DNA from: Oscillospiraceae bacterium
GTDB lineage: Bacteria; Bacillota; Clostridia; Oscillospirales; CAG-382
Length of the DNA: 49,081 nucleotides
NCBI GenBank assembly: GCA_015063785.1
Contig: SVTM01000023.1
Location: forward strand, 1-49,081
Direction of reading: 5' to 3'
The notes beneath the pieces are model-generated. The model worked only from the letters and a program-made list of their open reading frames with translations. It ran no database searches and had not been told where the DNA came from. Below are positions 33,501 through 44,767 of the stretch, piece after piece. Within the stretch, counting starts at the first letter, position 1; every line of letters starts with the position of its first letter. The translations under genes and the position numbers were made by a program.

Positions 33501-35468
33501 TTATTTTGCTTTTTCTTCCCTTGCCGAAAGGCGCACAATCTCGTCGCGAAGATACGCGGCACGCTCGAAATCGAGCCGTGCGGCACATTCTTTCATCTCG
33601 GAGCGCAGAGTGGCAATAAGCGTCTGCTTGTCGCGCTCGGACATGACCTTTTTTGCCTTTTTGTCAGGCTTTGCGGCAATTTCGATGATGTCGCGGACCT
33701 CTTTTTTGATAGTCTGCGGAATGATGCCGTGTTTTTCGTTGTATTCCTGCTGCTTTTTGCGGCGGCGGTTGGTTTCGGAAATGGCACGCTTCATCGAGCC
33801 TGTGACCATATCGGCATACATGATGACTTTGCCTTCGGAATTTCGCGCCGCACGTCCCACCGTCTGAATGAGAGACGTTTCGCTTCGCAAGAATCCTTCC
33901 TTGTCGGCATCAAGGATGGCAACAAGAGAAACCTCGGGGATATCAAGGCCTTCGCGCAGAAGGTTGATGCCGATGAGAACGTCAAAAACCCCCAGACGCA
34001 GATCGCGGATTATCTCCATTCTCTCGATGGTGTCGATGCCAAAGTGCATATATCGGCATTTTATTTCGTTTTCCTCGAGGTATTCTGTCAGGTCTTCTGC
34101 CATCTTTTTGGTAAGGGTGGTAACAAGAACCCTTTCGTCCTTTTCGGTGCGAGATCTTATCTCGCCGATCAGATCGTCGATCTGCCCGTCGATGGGGCGA
34201 ACCTCCACCTCGGGATCCACAAGGCCGGTGGGGCGGATAAGCTGTTCGGCGACGACAAGGCTGTGGTCTTTTTCGTAGTCTCCCGGTGTCGCGCTGACAA
34301 AGATCGTCTGATTGAGCTTTTTTTCAAATTCCTCAAAGCGAAGCGGCCTGTTGTCAAAAGCCGACGGCAGGCGAAAACCGTATTCCACAAGGTTTTTCTT
34401 GCGCGAGAAATCGCCGCCGAACATTCCGCGTACCTGCGGAAGTGTTACGTGCGATTCGTCGACAAAAAGCAGAAAATCCTTGGGAAAATAGTCCATCAAG
34501 GTATGGGGCTGACTGCCGGGAGCACGCCCTTCAAGCACTCTTGAATAATTTTCTACCCCCGAGCAATATCCGATCTCCGAGATCATTTCCATGTCATAAA
34601 GGGTGCGCTCGCGGATACGCTGGGCTTCAATATATTTGTTCTGTGCCTTAAAGAAGGCTTCGCGCTCTTCCATTTCGGCACGGATCTGCGCAAGGGCGAT
34701 GTCCCTTTTTTCGACAGCGGTGATATAGTGGGTGGCGGGATAAACGGCGGCGTACGACAAAGGTCTTATAACAGAGCCTGTTACGGGGTTAAATTCCGAC
34801 ACGGCGTCTATCTCGTCGCCGAAAAATTCTACCCTTATACCCACCGTGGTTTCGGTGGAAAGGCAGATCTCAACCGTGTCGCCGCGGATCCTGAATTTGT
34901 TTCGTTCAAAAAGAAGGTCGTTGCGCTCGTAGTGCATATCCACAAGCTTAACCACAAAATCGTCGCGTGACATTTCTGTCCCGGGGCGCAGGGCAAGCAC
35001 AGAGCGCTTATATTCTTCGGGGTCACCGAGAGAGTAAATACACGAAACACTCGAAACCACAATGACGTCGCGGCGCTCAAAAAGTGATGAGGTGGCGCTG
35101 TGGCGCAGTTTGTCGATCTCGTCGTTGATCGAGCTGTCTTTTTCGATATAGGTGTCTTTGCCGGGGATATACGCCTCGGGCTGGTAATAATCGTAATAGG
35201 AAACGAAATATTCAACGGCGTTTTCGGGAAAAAATTCCTTGAATTCCGAGCAAAGCTGGGCGGCAAGTGTTTTGTTGTGGGCAAGGACAAGGGTGGGACG
35301 GTTGAGATTTGCGATGATATTTGCCATGGTAAAGGTTTTTCCCGAGCCTGTGACGCCGAGAAGTGTCTGAAACTTTTCGCCCGAAAGAACGCCCCTTGTC
35401 AGCTCCTCTATCGCCTGCGGCTGGTCACCCATCGGCGCAAAGGGTGAAACGAGCTTGAATTTATCCAT
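33501..35468 (-). CDS. uvrB: UvrABC system protein B
   Basis: Helicase-like damage-verification subunit of nucleotide excision repair. ATG 35468 follows GGGGGCGG and gives 655 residues, the family length. Walker A is GVTGSGKT near residue 39, the beta-hairpin is [16 protein letters not shown] near 91-106, the DEAD-type box is [12 protein letters not shown] near 335, and motif VI with QTVGRAARN near 540. The C-terminal UVR motif ([18 protein letters not shown]) binds UvrC. uvrA and uvrC are not in the window. It has its own promoter and is divergent from pflB. Confidence 0.97.
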   Translation of the reverse strand: MDKFKLVSPFAPMGDQPQAIEELTRGVLSGEKFQTLLGVTGSGKTFTMANIIANLNRPTLVLAHNKTLAAQLCSEFKEFFPENAVEYFVSYYDYYQPEAYIPGKDTYIEKDSSINDEIDKLRHSATSSLFERRDVIVVSSVSCIYSLGDPEEYKRSVLALRPGTEMSRDDFVVKLVDMHYERNDLLFERNKFRIRGDTVEICLSTETTVGIRVEFFGDEIDAVSEFNPVTGSVIRPLSYAAVYPATHYITAVEKRDIALAQIRAEMEEREAFFKAQNKYIEAQRIRERTLYDMEMISEIGYCSGVENYSRVLEGRAPGSQPHTLMDYFPKDFLLFVDESHVTLPQVRGMFGGDFSRKKNLVEYGFRLPSAFDNRPLRFEEFEKKLNQTIFVSATPGDYEKDHSLVVAEQLIRPTGLVDPEVEVRPIDGQIDDLIGEIRSRTEKDERVLVTTLTKKMAEDLTEYLEENEIKCRYMHFGIDTIERMEIIRDLRLGVFDVLIGINLLREGLDIPEVSLVAILDADKEGFLRSETSLIQTVGRAARNSEGKVIMYADMVTGSMKRAISETNRRRKKQQEYNEKHGIIPQTIKKEVRDIIEIAAKPDKKAKKVMSERDKQTLIATLRSEMKECAARLDFERAAYLRDEIVRLSAREEKAK

Positions 35469-35505
35469 TTTTCCGCCCCCTTTTTCTGTTTGTTTTTCTG
35501 CTGAT

Positions 35506-35534
35506 ATTCTACCACAAACTATCACCAATTACAA
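35506..35534 (-). promoter_or_regulatory. Promoter of uvrB
   Basis: On the minus strand, TTGTAA (35534-35529), a 17-base spacer and TAGAAT (35511-35506). No LexA-type operator was recognised beside it. Confidence 0.65.
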
Positions 35535-35641
35535 GTGGAAAGATATTTTTTGCTCTTTTTGTACAAAAAGCACTTTTTTTATGCAAAAGAAGCTTTTTTT
35601 ATGGTGATTAGGTAAATTTTTTCAAAAATGAATGGCACATA

Positions 35642-35670
35642 TTGACACTCATGAGCTTTTGTGATACTAT
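35642..35670 (+). promoter_or_regulatory. Promoter of pflB-pflA
   Basis: TTGACA at 35642-35647, a 17-base spacer and TACTAT at 35665-35670, leaving an untranslated leader of about 90 bases. The rest of the uvrB-pflB gap is T-rich without a gene. Confidence 0.7.
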
Positions 35671-35765
35671 ATATATGGATTGATACAATCCCGAAAATTT
35701 TCTTTTCATGCCTTATGGGTATGATTTAAGATATACCAATATTTCTCAACAAGGAGGTACCCATT

Positions 35766-38021
35766 ATGGTAGATTTTAAAGAATGGGCAGGCTTTGAGGG
35801 CCGTATCTGGAAGCTCGAAGTCAACGTCCGCGATTTTATTCAAAAAAATTATACTCCCTATGACGGTGATTCCTCTTTTCTTGAGGGTCCTACAGATGCC
35901 ACAAACAAGCTTTGGGGCAAGCTTTACGAGCTTCAGAAGCAGGAAAGAGCCAAGGGCGGAGTGCTTGATATGGAAACAGAGGTCGTTTCCACCATCACAT
36001 CCTACGGCGCCGCTTATATCGACGAAGATCTGAAAGATCTTGAAAAAGTCGTCGGCCTTCAGACCGACAAGCCATTGAAGCGTGCTTTTATGCCCTTTGG
36101 AGGCATAAAAATGGCGGTGCAGGCTTGCGAAACCTACGGATATACCCCCAACCCCGAACTTGTAAAGATATTCACCGAATATTGCCGCACTCACAATCAG
36201 GCGGTTTTTGACGTGTACACCCCCGAAATGAAAAAAGCGCGTCACAACAAGATCATCACAGGACTTCCCGATGCATATGCCCGCGGAAGGATCGTCGGCG
36301 ACTACAGAAGAATCGCCCTTTACGGCATAGATTTTCTGATTGAACAGAAAGAAAAAGACCTTGTTGCCTGCGGCGAAAGCAGCATGCGTGACAATGTGCT
36401 GCGTGCACGTGAGGAAGTTTCTATGCAGCTTCGCGCCCTGCAAGATATGAAGGAAATGGCAAAAAGCTACGGCTTTGACATTTCAAAGCCCGCGGCAAAC
36501 GCACGTGAGGCTGTGCAGTGGCTGTATTTTGGCTATCTTGCCGCCATCAAAACCCAAAACGGCGCCGCTATGAGCGTGGGAAGAGTTTCCACCTTCCTTG
36601 ATATCTACATCAAGCGCGACATCGACGCAGGTGTGCTTACCGAAAAAGAAGCCCAGGAGCTTATTGACCACCTTGTCATGAAGCTTCGCATGGTTAAATT
36701 TGCCCGTGTGCCCAGCTACAACCAGCTTTTCTCGGGCGATCCCGTATGGGCAACCCTTTCGATCGGCGGCATCGGCATGGACGGCAGAAGCATGGTTACC
36801 AAAAACGATTTCCGCTTCCTGCGCACCCTTGAAAACATGGGGCCTGCGCCCGAACCCAACCTTACGGTGCTTTATTCTTCGTCGCTTCCCGAAAACTTCA
36901 AAAAATATGCTGGCGAGATCTCTATCCGCACAAGCTCTGTGCAGTACGAAAACGACGACGTTATGAAGCCGGTTTGGGGCGACGACTACGCCATCTGCTG
37001 CTGTGTCAGTGCCACACAGACAGGCAAAGAGATCCAATTTTTCGGCGCACGCGCAAACCTTGCAAAATGCCTGCTGTATGCTATAAACGGCGGAGTTGAT
37101 GCAAAAAATCTTGAGCAGGTTGCGCCCGCATATGCTCCGATTACAAGCGAATATCTCGACTACGACGAGGTTATCAAAAAATACGTTGCAATGATGGAAT
37201 GGCTGGCAAAGCTTTATGTTCACACCCTGAATGCAATCCACTATATGCACGACAAATACTACTACGAGGCCGCCGAAATGGCGCTTATCGACACCGACGT
37301 AAAGAGAAGCTTTGCCACCGGCATTGCAGGTTTCTCCCACGTTGTCGATTCGCTTTCTGCCATCAAGTATGCGCGCGTAAAAGTTATCCGCGATCCCGAA
37401 ACAGGCATTGCAAAAGACTTTGAGATTGAAGGCGATTTCCCCAAGTACGGCAACGACGACGACAGAGCCGATGATATCGCTGTGTGGCTGCTTGAAACCT
37501 TTATGGCAAAAATCAAAAAGCATCACACCTACCGCGACAGCGAACCTTCGACATCGATCCTTACCATCACTTCCAACGTGGTATACGGCAAGGCAACCCC
37601 CTCGATGCCCAACGGCAGACAGGGCGGAACTCCCCTTTCGCCGGGGGCAAATCCCTCTTACGGTGCCGAAGAAAACGGACTTCTCGCCTCTTTAAACTCT
37701 GTGGCAAAGCTGCCCTATCACTGGGCGCTTGACGGCATTTCAAACACCCAGACCATAAACCCCGACGCGCTGGGTGCCGACGAGGGCGAAAGAACACGCA
37801 ACCTCATCCAGATACTCGACGGATATTTCGATCAGGGTGCGCACCATCTGAACGTCAACGTTTTTGGCAAAGAAAAGCTGATTGACGCCATGGAACACCC
37901 CGAAAAGGAAGAATATGCAAACTTCACCATCCGCGTTTCGGGTTATGCGGTGAAATTCATCGACCTTACCTGTGAACAGCAGATGGACGTTATCTCCCGT
38001 ACCTGCCATGGAACTCTCTGA
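35766..38021 (+). CDS. pflB: Formate C-acetyltransferase (pyruvate formate-lyase)
   Basis: Glycyl-radical enzyme converting pyruvate and CoA to acetyl-CoA and formate, central to anaerobic fermentation. Length 751 residues, normal. The catalytic Cys pair is within [14 protein letters not shown] near residue 412-420, and the radical Gly is in [11 protein letters not shown] near the C-terminus. Other typical segments are [19 protein letters not shown] [14 protein letters not shown] and [15 protein letters not shown] 35766 follows AAGGAGGT. The last 14 bases overlap pflA. Its presence supports a strictly or facultatively anaerobic lifestyle. Confidence 0.96.
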   Translation: MVDFKEWAGFEGRIWKLEVNVRDFIQKNYTPYDGDSSFLEGPTDATNKLWGKLYELQKQERAKGGVLDMETEVVSTITSYGAAYIDEDLKDLEKVVGLQTDKPLKRAFMPFGGIKMAVQACETYGYTPNPELVKIFTEYCRTHNQAVFDVYTPEMKKARHNKIITGLPDAYARGRIVGDYRRIALYGIDFLIEQKEKDLVACGESSMRDNVLRAREEVSMQLRALQDMKEMAKSYGFDISKPAANAREAVQWLYFGYLAAIKTQNGAAMSVGRVSTFLDIYIKRDIDAGVLTEKEAQELIDHLVMKLRMVKFARVPSYNQLFSGDPVWATLSIGGIGMDGRSMVTKNDFRFLRTLENMGPAPEPNLTVLYSSSLPENFKKYAGEISIRTSSVQYENDDVMKPVWGDDYAICCCVSATQTGKEIQFFGARANLAKCLLYAINGGVDAKNLEQVAPAYAPITSEYLDYDEVIKKYVAMMEWLAKLYVHTLNAIHYMHDKYYYEAAEMALIDTDVKRSFATGIAGFSHVVDSLSAIKYARVKVIRDPETGIAKDFEIEGDFPKYGNDDDRADDIAVWLLETFMAKIKKHHTYRDSEPSTSILTITSNVVYGKATPSMPNGRQGGTPLSPGANPSYGAEENGLLASLNSVAKLPYHWALDGISNTQTINPDALGADEGERTRNLIQILDGYFDQGAHHLNVNVFGKEKLIDAMEHPEKEEYANFTIRVSGYAVKFIDLTCEQQMDVISRTCHGTL

Positions 38022-38766
38022 AAAGCGCGGTTTTGTCCATTCGCTTGAAAGCTTTGGCGCGGCCGACGGACCGGGCATGAGATTTGTGGTGTTTCTGCAG
38101 GGGTGCGATATGCGCTGCAAATTTTGCCACAACCCCGAAACCTGGTCGCAGGGGTGCGAAAAATGGAAAGCACAGGAATGGAACGCAAAGGACCTTTTTG
38201 AAAAGGCTTTCAGGTACCGCAACTATTGGGGCAAAAACATGGAAAAGGGCGGAATAACCGTTTCGGGCGGAGAACCCCTTTTGCAGGCAGAATTTGTCAC
38301 CGAGCTCTTTGCGCTTGCAAAATCAAAAGGCGTCCACACTGCCCTTGACACGGCAGGTCACCCTTTTACAAGCCACGGCGAAAACTTTGAAAAGATAGAA
38401 AAGCTTATCGAAGTATGCGACCTTGTGATGCTTGATATAAAGGCAATTGACGCGCAACTTCACAAAGAGCTTACCGGTTGCGACAACGAGAGCATACTCG
38501 CCTTTGCAAGATATCTTTCGCATATGAAAAAGCCCGTCTGGATACGGCGCGTGCTTGTGCCGGGAATAAACGACGGCGAAAAAGAGCTGCGCGACACCAA
38601 GGCTTTTTTGGACACCCTTTCGAACGTGCAGAAGATCGAGCTTTTGCCCTATCACACTTTGGGACTTTTTAAATGGAAAAAGCTGGGGCTTGATTATCCC
38701 CTTGACGGCGTGCGTACCCCAACCGACGAGGAAATTTCAAGGGCAAAGAGGATTTTGGGAATATAA
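38008..38766 (+). CDS. pflA: Pyruvate formate-lyase activating enzyme
   Basis: Radical SAM enzyme that installs the glycyl radical on PflB, 252 residues. The [4Fe-4S] motif is [15 protein letters not shown] (CxxxCxxC with Cys near residues 32, 36 and 39). [11 protein letters not shown] near 85 contacts SAM. The start ATG 38008 overlaps pflB by 14 bases with no strong ribosome binding site, so translational coupling is likely; the open frame extends upstream into pflB. A terminator follows directly. Confidence 0.95.
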   Translation: MELSEKRGFVHSLESFGAADGPGMRFVVFLQGCDMRCKFCHNPETWSQGCEKWKAQEWNAKDLFEKAFRYRNYWGKNMEKGGITVSGGEPLLQAEFVTELFALAKSKGVHTALDTAGHPFTSHGENFEKIEKLIEVCDLVMLDIKAIDAQLHKELTGCDNESILAFARYLSHMKKPVWIRRVLVPGINDGEKELRDTKAFLDTLSNVQKIELLPYHTLGLFKWKKLGLDYPLDGVRTPTDEEISRAKRILGI

Positions 38767-38773
38767 AACACAA

Positions 38774-38809
38774 AGACGGCATTCTGCACAGTTTGCCGTC
38801 TCTTTTTTT
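38774..38809 (+). terminator. Terminator of pflB-pflA
   Basis: Stem AGACGGCA/TGCCGTCT with a 12-base loop, followed by T7. Confidence 0.92.
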
Positions 38810-38822
38810 GTGAAATATTCCA

Positions 38823-38851
38823 TTGAATTATAAAAACCATTATTGTATAAT
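38823..38851 (+). promoter_or_regulatory. Promoter of the SLH/SGNH surface protein
   Basis: TTGAAT at 38823-38828, a 17-base spacer and TATAAT at 38846-38851. Confidence 0.78.
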
Positions 38852-38890
38852 ATTGTTATGTTTCCACAAAAAAAGAATCGAGGGATAAAA

Positions 38891-41800
38891 ATGAAAAGAA
38901 CAAAGAAGATTCTTTGTCTCATTCTTGCCTGCGCGGCGGTTTTTTCAAGCACACTTACCGCTCTTGCGCAGATAGAGAACATTGACGGCAAAGACCACGC
39001 CTACGTTTCTTCCTTTGGCAGACTTTCGTACGGCGGCAAGCCAAAGACAGCTTTCAAAAGTTTGCCCGATGCGCTGAACGCTTTGTCAGGCGGCGGCAAG
39101 ATAATCGTTCAGGGCAACTACACTATTGACAGCTTTGCACAAAAAGGCGAGCTTGAGATCGCAGGCACCGGCACCAAAGCCACCGGAAACAGGCTTTCTT
39201 TCCCGTCGGGAAAAATCGAGCTTACAGACGACCTCATCCTTTCAAACGTCTGCATTGATATGCCCGAAAACGGCGTTATCGTGACAAACGGTTATGATCT
39301 GAAAACCTGTGACGGTTTTGATTCGTGGTCGGTGGAAAAATATTCGGCAACAAGTGCCAACACCATCACCTACCCTGCTCCCATATCGGTGGAGGCAGGA
39401 AATTTTGAAAACAGCTCTGCAATCGAGCTTCTTTCGGGAAAATACAAGACAATAAGCGCAGGAAGCGGCACGGGCGACCTTGCAATAACTGCAGATTCGA
39501 TCACGGCAGACAAGATAGTTATAGGCTGTGACGGCGCCAATATTACGGGCGATCTTTCGTACGAGCTTTGCGGTGTCAAAGCAGACGTGGTTTCGTCGGC
39601 AAAGGGAACTATCAACGGAAACCTTGTCGTAAGGATTGATTCAAACTGCGAGATCGCAAGCTTTGACCTTTCGACATTCCCCGAGGTTTCGGGAAAAGCC
39701 GTGCTTGTAACAGACGCGCAGACAAAGGTGGAAAAGGGCGCCTTTGATATCCACATTAAGCTTTCTTGTGGCGACGTTTCTGCCGTTTCCGAAAACGGAG
39801 CTTTTTCGGGGCTGCGTTTTGCTGACGAAAACGGACTGGGCACCAAAAAGATTCTTGTTTCGGGCGAGGAAAAAACGACCGACAACGGAATTTTTGCTCT
39901 TGCCGACGGTGTTTACAACATCTGTCCGATCGCCACAGTCGAGCTTTCTTTGAAAGCTGCATCAAACTTTGTAAACGGCTATGAGGACGGCACTTTCCTG
40001 CCCCAAAACAATATGACAAGAGCCGAGGCAATAACCACCCTTGCAAGACTTATTGCCGATGAAAGCACCTTTAAGGGCACGATCACATCTGATTTTTCCG
40101 ACGTTCCCACCGATGCATGGCACACCTCGTACATCGGACTTTTTGAAAAGCTCGGTTTTCTTGACACCATTGCCGCAGACGGCAAGATTTTGCCGGGCGA
40201 AAAGATCACCCGAGGCGAATTTTGCGAGCTTATTTACAAGATCCATCCCATAATCTCCAAAAACCTGTACGGAACAAAGAAATTTTCGGACGTTTCGTCC
40301 TCTTACAAATATATCGACGCCGTGGAATTTGCAGGCTTTGCCGGCATTGTCGGCGGATACGAGGACGGCACTTTCCGTCCCGACAACCTGATCACCCGTG
40401 CCGAGGTCGTCACCATGATAAACCGCATGATCGGCAGAGTGCCTGCCGAAAACGACGTGACGGTTTTTGCCGACACCCAGGGACATTGGGCAAAGGGACA
40501 GATAAATGCGGCAGCAAATCCTGCAAAGAAGGACGGAGTTATCATGTGGACACAAAAGAACACAACAAAATTTGACGAATATATGCAGTACCGCGGAAGC
40601 CTTGCCAACACCGCCCACAAGCTGAACGTTGAAAAGAAGCTGAACGTTGCTTTCATCGGCGGCTCTGTTACGGCAGGCTCGGGAGTTCCCTCGACAATGT
40701 TCGAAACCCATTCGTGGCGTGCAAGAACCATGCAGTATTTCAGACAGGCATATCCCGATTGCAAAATCAATCAGGTCAATGCCGCCATCGGCGATTCTTA
40801 CACCAAATACGCCGTTTACCGCGCGGACAACGATCTTTTCAGATACAACTTTGACCTGATCTTCATCGAATATGCCATAAACGACTCTCCCTGGTATTCG
40901 GCAAAGAATGACATGGAGACGGTGGTTTATTTCGAAACCCTTCTTCGCCGAATCTACGATCACAACCCCAATGCCGACGTCGTTATCGTATACACCATCG
41001 ACGACAAGATAGACAGAACGCCCAAGTATTTCCCCACAGCCGCAGCGCAGGAGATCATTGCAAAGCACTATGACGTTCCGTCGGTAAACTTTGGACGTGC
41101 CCTTGCCGACCATATTGCAAACGGCGGATACAAATGGGCAGACTATTTCTCGGACTACGTTCACCCCAACGAAGACGGACATCTCTATTACGGTGCTGTC
41201 CTTTCGGAATACCTGACCGAGGCTTTGAAAAACAGCACGTCCGATGCGCTTAAGGCAAAAAATCTTCCCGAAAAGCACACAAAAAAGGAGCTTTGGTACG
41301 ACCTGACAATGCTGGAAGCGCACGAGATCGACCTTTCGCTTTCAAAGAACTGGGCTCTTTCCCCTGACGGAAAAAAGATATACCCCACCGACGCCGACAA
41401 CGAGCTTGTTATAAAGACCTACGGCAGTGACATCTGTATCGCAAGCCCGAGAGACGACATCATGTATTATTCTGTTGACGGCGGAGCCGAACAGTATATG
41501 AAGATGAACCGCAAGCCCCAGACCCTTTTTGAAAACCTTACCGACGGCGAACACACCCTTCGCATCCGCGCAGAAGATATTAAAAACCTCGAGATACAGC
41601 GCGTTATGTACAACGGCAAAGCCCCCGAAAAGGACGGCGCACCAAAGAGCGCAGGCAACCTGCTTATTCTTGGCGACAGCTATTCGACCTTTGAGGGTGT
41701 TATGCCCAAAGACCACGCCGCGTGGTACACCAAAAATCCCGATCCCCAGAACACAGACGTTTCAAAACTTACCGAGACCTGGTGGCACAAGTTTATAACC

Positions 41801-42289
41801 GAGACGGGATCTCTTCTCGCCCTCAATTCCAGCTGGTCGGGTTCCACCATCTGCACCACCGGTTACGGCGGAGCAGACTCTACAAATTCGGCGTTTATCA
41901 CCCGAATCGACAAGCTTGCGGACGAAGGATTTTTTGAAACCAACGATCTTGACACCATCCTTATTTTCGGTGCTACCAACGACACCTGGGCAGGCTCGCC
42001 GATTGGCTGGATGAAATATTCCGACTGGACCAAGGAAGAGATGAAATACTTCCGCCCCGCCCTTTGCTATATGCTTGCAAGGCTTAAAGAGCTTGCAGGC
42101 GATGCACGCATCGTATATATGGTGAACACGGGACTTTCCGAAGCTATCAAGACCAGCATCATCGAAGCCTGCGAGCATTACGGTGTTGAAGCCTTTGTGC
42201 TTTCGGATTTTTCAAAGACCGACGGACACCCCAATATTGCAGGTATGGAAAGCATCAAAAATCAGCTGATCGAATATCTTGCAAAATAA
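38891..42289 (+). CDS. S-layer-anchored protein with two SGNH/GDSL esterase domains
   Basis: Exported surface protein of 1,132 residues. ATG 38891 follows GAGGGA; the signal peptide ends near ALAQ (residues 1-27). Residues ~30-340 are a Gly/Ser/Thr-rich beta-helix-like region. Residues ~355-560 contain three SLH repeats (NGYEDGTFLPQNNMTRAEA, FSDVPTDAWH, GGYEDGTFRPDNLITRAE) that should bind secondary wall polymer. The first SGNH domain (~580-790) has GGSVTAG, FIEYAINDS and VHPNEDGH. A linker follows. The second (~920-1132) has LILGDSYS, FGATNDTW and DGHPNIAGM. Both domains keep Ser, Asn and Asp-His, so deacetylation or ester cleavage of cell-wall or plant polysaccharides is plausible. It has its own promoter and terminator. 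Confidence 0.9.
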   Translation: MKRTKKILCLILACAAVFSSTLTALAQIENIDGKDHAYVSSFGRLSYGGKPKTAFKSLPDALNALSGGGKIIVQGNYTIDSFAQKGELEIAGTGTKATGNRLSFPSGKIELTDDLILSNVCIDMPENGVIVTNGYDLKTCDGFDSWSVEKYSATSANTITYPAPISVEAGNFENSSAIELLSGKYKTISAGSGTGDLAITADSITADKIVIGCDGANITGDLSYELCGVKADVVSSAKGTINGNLVVRIDSNCEIASFDLSTFPEVSGKAVLVTDAQTKVEKGAFDIHIKLSCGDVSAVSENGAFSGLRFADENGLGTKKILVSGEEKTTDNGIFALADGVYNICPIATVELSLKAASNFVNGYEDGTFLPQNNMTRAEAITTLARLIADESTFKGTITSDFSDVPTDAWHTSYIGLFEKLGFLDTIAADGKILPGEKITRGEFCELIYKIHPIISKNLYGTKKFSDVSSSYKYIDAVEFAGFAGIVGGYEDGTFRPDNLITRAEVVTMINRMIGRVPAENDVTVFADTQGHWAKGQINAAANPAKKDGVIMWTQKNTTKFDEYMQYRGSLANTAHKLNVEKKLNVAFIGGSVTAGSGVPSTMFETHSWRARTMQYFRQAYPDCKINQVNAAIGDSYTKYAVYRADNDLFRYNFDLIFIEYAINDSPWYSAKNDMETVVYFETLLRRIYDHNPNADVVIVYTIDDKIDRTPKYFPTAAAQEIIAKHYDVPSVNFGRALADHIANGGYKWADYFSDYVHPNEDGHLYYGAVLSEYLTEALKNSTSDALKAKNLPEKHTKKELWYDLTMLEAHEIDLSLSKNWALSPDGKKIYPTDADNELVIKTYGSDICIASPRDDIMYYSVDGGAEQYMKMNRKPQTLFENLTDGEHTLRIRAEDIKNLEIQRVMYNGKAPEKDGAPKSAGNLLILGDSYSTFEGVMPKDHAAWYTKNPDPQNTDVSKLTETWWHKFITETGSLLALNSSWSGSTICTTGYGGADSTNSAFITRIDKLADEGFFETNDLDTILIFGATNDTWAGSPIGWMKYSDWTKEEMKYFRPALCYMLARLKELAGDARIVYMVNTGLSEAIKTSIIEACEHYGVEAFVLSDFSKTDGHPNIAGMESIKNQLIEYLAK

Positions 42290-42305
42290 TCTGACATTTT
42301 CCCCG

Positions 42306-42341
42306 CCCGGGACGGCAAAATCCGCCGCCCCGGGAATTTTT
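42306..42341 (+). terminator. Terminator of the SLH/SGNH gene
   Basis: G/C-rich hairpin CCCGGG..CGGC/GCCG..CCCGGG (42306-42334) followed by AATTTTT. Confidence 0.88.
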
Positions 42342-42416
42342 CTGCTTTTTGAACGAAATGTTTTCGGCCGTTAAAACAACTTTTTTATTTATTTATAAGA
42401 AAAGAAAAAATAATAC

Positions 42417-42445
42417 TTTACTTTTCTTCCGCTTAGTGTTATAAT
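42417..42445 (+). promoter_or_regulatory. Promoter of the ruvCAB region
   Basis: TTTACT at 42417-42422, a 17-base spacer and TATAAT at 42440-42445, about 36 bases ahead of ruvC. Confidence 0.78.
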
Positions 42446-42481
42446 ATAATAGATTATGCATATATTGGAGTTTTATGCCTT

Positions 42482-42973
42482 ATGATAATTCTGGGAATAG
42501 ATCCCGGATACGCCATTGTGGGCTTTGGCGTCATCGGATATTCAAACAACAAGCTCACCCCCATAGAGTACGGCGCCATCACCACGCCTGCCCACACAAA
42601 GACCGAGCTTCGCCTTTGTGAGATATACGACGGCATCTGCGAGCTGTGCGACAAATTTAAGCCCGACGCCATTTCGATCGAAGAGCTTTTTTTCAACAGC
42701 AACGCCAAAACCGCCGTAAACGTCTGCCAGGCACGCGGAGTCATCTTGCTTGCGGCAAGCCGACGGGGTATTCCCATTTTTGAATACACCCCCTTGCAGA
42801 TAAAGCAATCGGTAACAGGATACGGCAGAGCCGAAAAGCATCAGATCATCGCCATGGTCACCACTCTTCTCGGCCTTAAAAATCCCCCAAAGCCCGACGA
42901 CACCGCCGACGCTCTTGCCGCCGCCATATGCCACGGGTACAGCTCTTCCTCGATGTTGTTCAAACTAAAATAA
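42482..42973 (+). CDS. ruvC: Crossover junction endodeoxyribonuclease RuvC
   Basis: Holliday-junction resolvase, 163 residues. The acidic catalytic residues are visible: Asp7 in LGIDPG, Glu in ISIEELFF near 68-69, and DDTADALAAAICH near 138-150. Start is ATG 42482; GGAG is somewhat distant (about 13 bases), and an out-of-frame ATG lies at 42475, but the protein start fits the family exactly. First gene of ruvC-ruvA-ruvB, each separated by only 15-16 bases. Confidence 0.96.
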   Translation: MIILGIDPGYAIVGFGVIGYSNNKLTPIEYGAITTPAHTKTELRLCEIYDGICELCDKFKPDAISIEELFFNSNAKTAVNVCQARGVILLAASRRGIPIFEYTPLQIKQSVTGYGRAEKHQIIAMVTTLLGLKNPPKPDDTADALAAAICHGYSSSSMLFKLK

Positions 42974-42989
42974 ACTTTACGGAGAAAAA

Positions 42990-43625
42990 ATGTTTTACTA
43001 TCTTAACGGAAAACTCACCCTCCTTCGTCCCGACCTTGCTGTCATTGACTGCTCGGGGGTGGGATATCAGCTTCTTATCAGCGCCACCACCCACGCACGC
43101 CTCAGCGCAAAGCACACTATTCTTCCCGACGGAAAATGCGACGGAAAAGAGCAGCTGCTCTTCACCCACTTTTCGGTAAAAGAGGATTCGCAGGAGCTTT
43201 TTGGCTTTTTTGACGAGGAAGAGCGCGACATCTTCCGTCTGCTGATCACCGTTTCGGGCATTGGTCCCAAGGGTGCCCTTGCCATACTTTCGGCGCTTTC
43301 GCCGTCCGAGATCGCCATTGCCTGTGCCGCAGACGATGCCAAAGCCATATCAAAAGCCAACGGCATCGGACTGAAAACGGCGCAAAAGGTCATAATCGAA
43401 CTGAAGGACAAGATAGCAAAGGCTGTGACAAGCACAAGCTACGGCGATTCGGTGGATATCGACACCGGCGAGGTGCTGACCTCGGCATCTGCCGCAAACG
43501 ATGCCATATCCGCGCTTGTGGTGCTCGGATATACCAAAAACGACGCCGCAAAGGCTGTGAAAGCCGCAGGAAACGGCACGGTTGAGGAGCTTATACGCAA
43601 ATCGCTGGCACTTCTTATGAAGTAA
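42990..43625 (+). CDS. ruvA: Holliday junction branch migration protein RuvA
   Basis: DNA-binding tetramer that loads RuvB on Holliday junctions, 211 residues. An N-terminal OB-fold (FYYLNGKLTLLRPDLAVIDC), two helix-hairpin-helix motifs (LLITVSGIGPKGALAILS and ISKANGIGLKTAQKVIIELKDK), and the C-terminal domain III (AISALVVLGYTKNDAAKAV) are seen in order. Ribosome binding site ACGGAGA. The ruvC gene is immediately upstream and ruvB 15 bases downstream. Confidence 0.96.
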   Translation: MFYYLNGKLTLLRPDLAVIDCSGVGYQLLISATTHARLSAKHTILPDGKCDGKEQLLFTHFSVKEDSQELFGFFDEEERDIFRLLITVSGIGPKGALAILSALSPSEIAIACAADDAKAISKANGIGLKTAQKVIIELKDKIAKAVTSTSYGDSVDIDTGEVLTSASAANDAISALVVLGYTKNDAAKAVKAAGNGTVEELIRKSLALLMK

Positions 43626-43640
43626 AAGGAGTTTTGAATT

Positions 43641-44747
43641 TTGATTAAGAGTACGAGAAACGAAGAATATAGCGAAAACGAATTTGATTTTGAAAGCCGC
43701 ATCATAAGCTCGCGGGAGATCAACGAGGATTCCGAAAACGAGATCTCGCTGCGCCCGAAAACCTTGTCCGAATATGTGGGACAAAAGGGCGTTAAGGAAA
43801 AGCTTGCCATTTCGATGGAGGCGGCAAAAATGCGCGGAGAGTGCCTGGACCACATTCTGCTTCACGGCCCTCCCGGACTTGGAAAAACCACCCTCTCGGC
43901 GATCATCGCCGCCGAAATGGGCGCAGGCATCCGCATAACGTCGGGGCCTGCCATTGAAAAACAGGGCGACCTTGCCGCGCTTTTGACCAACCTTAAAGAA
44001 AACGACATTCTCTTTATCGACGAGATCCACCGTCTTCCCCGTCAGGTAGAAGAAATACTTTATCCTGCCATGGAAGATTTTAACCTCGATATCATAATGG
44101 GCAAAGGTCCGTCGGCCCGAAGCATACGTCTTCCCCTGCCGCGCTTCACCCTGATCGGTGCCACCACCCGTGCAGGTCAGCTGACCTCTCCTTTGCGTGA
44201 CAGATTCGGTCATCTGATGCGCCTTGAGCTTTACAACGAAAACGAGCTTTCGGACATTGTGACAAGAAGCGCAGGTATTCTTGAAATGCCAATTGAGCAC
44301 GACGGAGCTCTTGAGATCGCACGCCGTTCGCGCGGTACCCCCCGTATTGCCAACCGTCTTTTGAAGCGTGTGCGCGATTACGCCCAGGTAAAGGGCGACG
44401 GTGTTATCACCAAGGAAATGGCAGACGGAGCGCTGCAGCTTCTTGAGATCGACGCCCTCGGTCTTGACAGCATTGACCGCAGAATGCTTTCCGCCATCAT
44501 CAAATTTTTCGGCGGCGGCCCCGTGGGACTTGAAACCCTGTCTGCCACCATCGGAGAAGAGGCAGTTACTCTTGAGGACGTTTACGAGCCCTATCTTCTC
44601 CAGCTGGGATTTTTAAACCGCACTCCGCGCGGACGCTGTGCCACTGTGCGTGCCTATGAGCACCTGGGCATTCCCTTTGAGGAAACTCATAAATTGAAAA
44701 CACAAGACAGATCGTCTCTCCCCTCGCTTTTTGACACAGAAGAATAA
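43641..44747 (+). CDS. ruvB: Holliday junction ATP-dependent helicase RuvB
   Basis: AAA+ motor of branch migration, 368 residues from TTG 43641 behind AAAGGAG. An extra acidic N-terminus of about 35 residues precedes [11 protein letters not shown]. Walker A is [11 protein letters not shown] near 73, Walker B is [15 protein letters not shown] near 123, sensor 1 is [12 protein letters not shown] near 170, and the arginine-finger region is PLRDRFGH. The C-terminal winged-helix ends with [11 protein letters not shown]. Length is slightly above the usual ~335 because of the N-terminal extension. Confidence 0.96.
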   Translation: MIKSTRNEEYSENEFDFESRIISSREINEDSENEISLRPKTLSEYVGQKGVKEKLAISMEAAKMRGECLDHILLHGPPGLGKTTLSAIIAAEMGAGIRITSGPAIEKQGDLAALLTNLKENDILFIDEIHRLPRQVEEILYPAMEDFNLDIIMGKGPSARSIRLPLPRFTLIGATTRAGQLTSPLRDRFGHLMRLELYNENELSDIVTRSAGILEMPIEHDGALEIARRSRGTPRIANRLLKRVRDYAQVKGDGVITKEMADGALQLLEIDALGLDSIDRRMLSAIIKFFGGGPVGLETLSATIGEEAVTLEDVYEPYLLQLGFLNRTPRGRCATVRAYEHLGIPFEETHKLKTQDRSSLPSLFDTEE

Positions 44748-44767
44748 AATTTTGATAAGGAAATATT

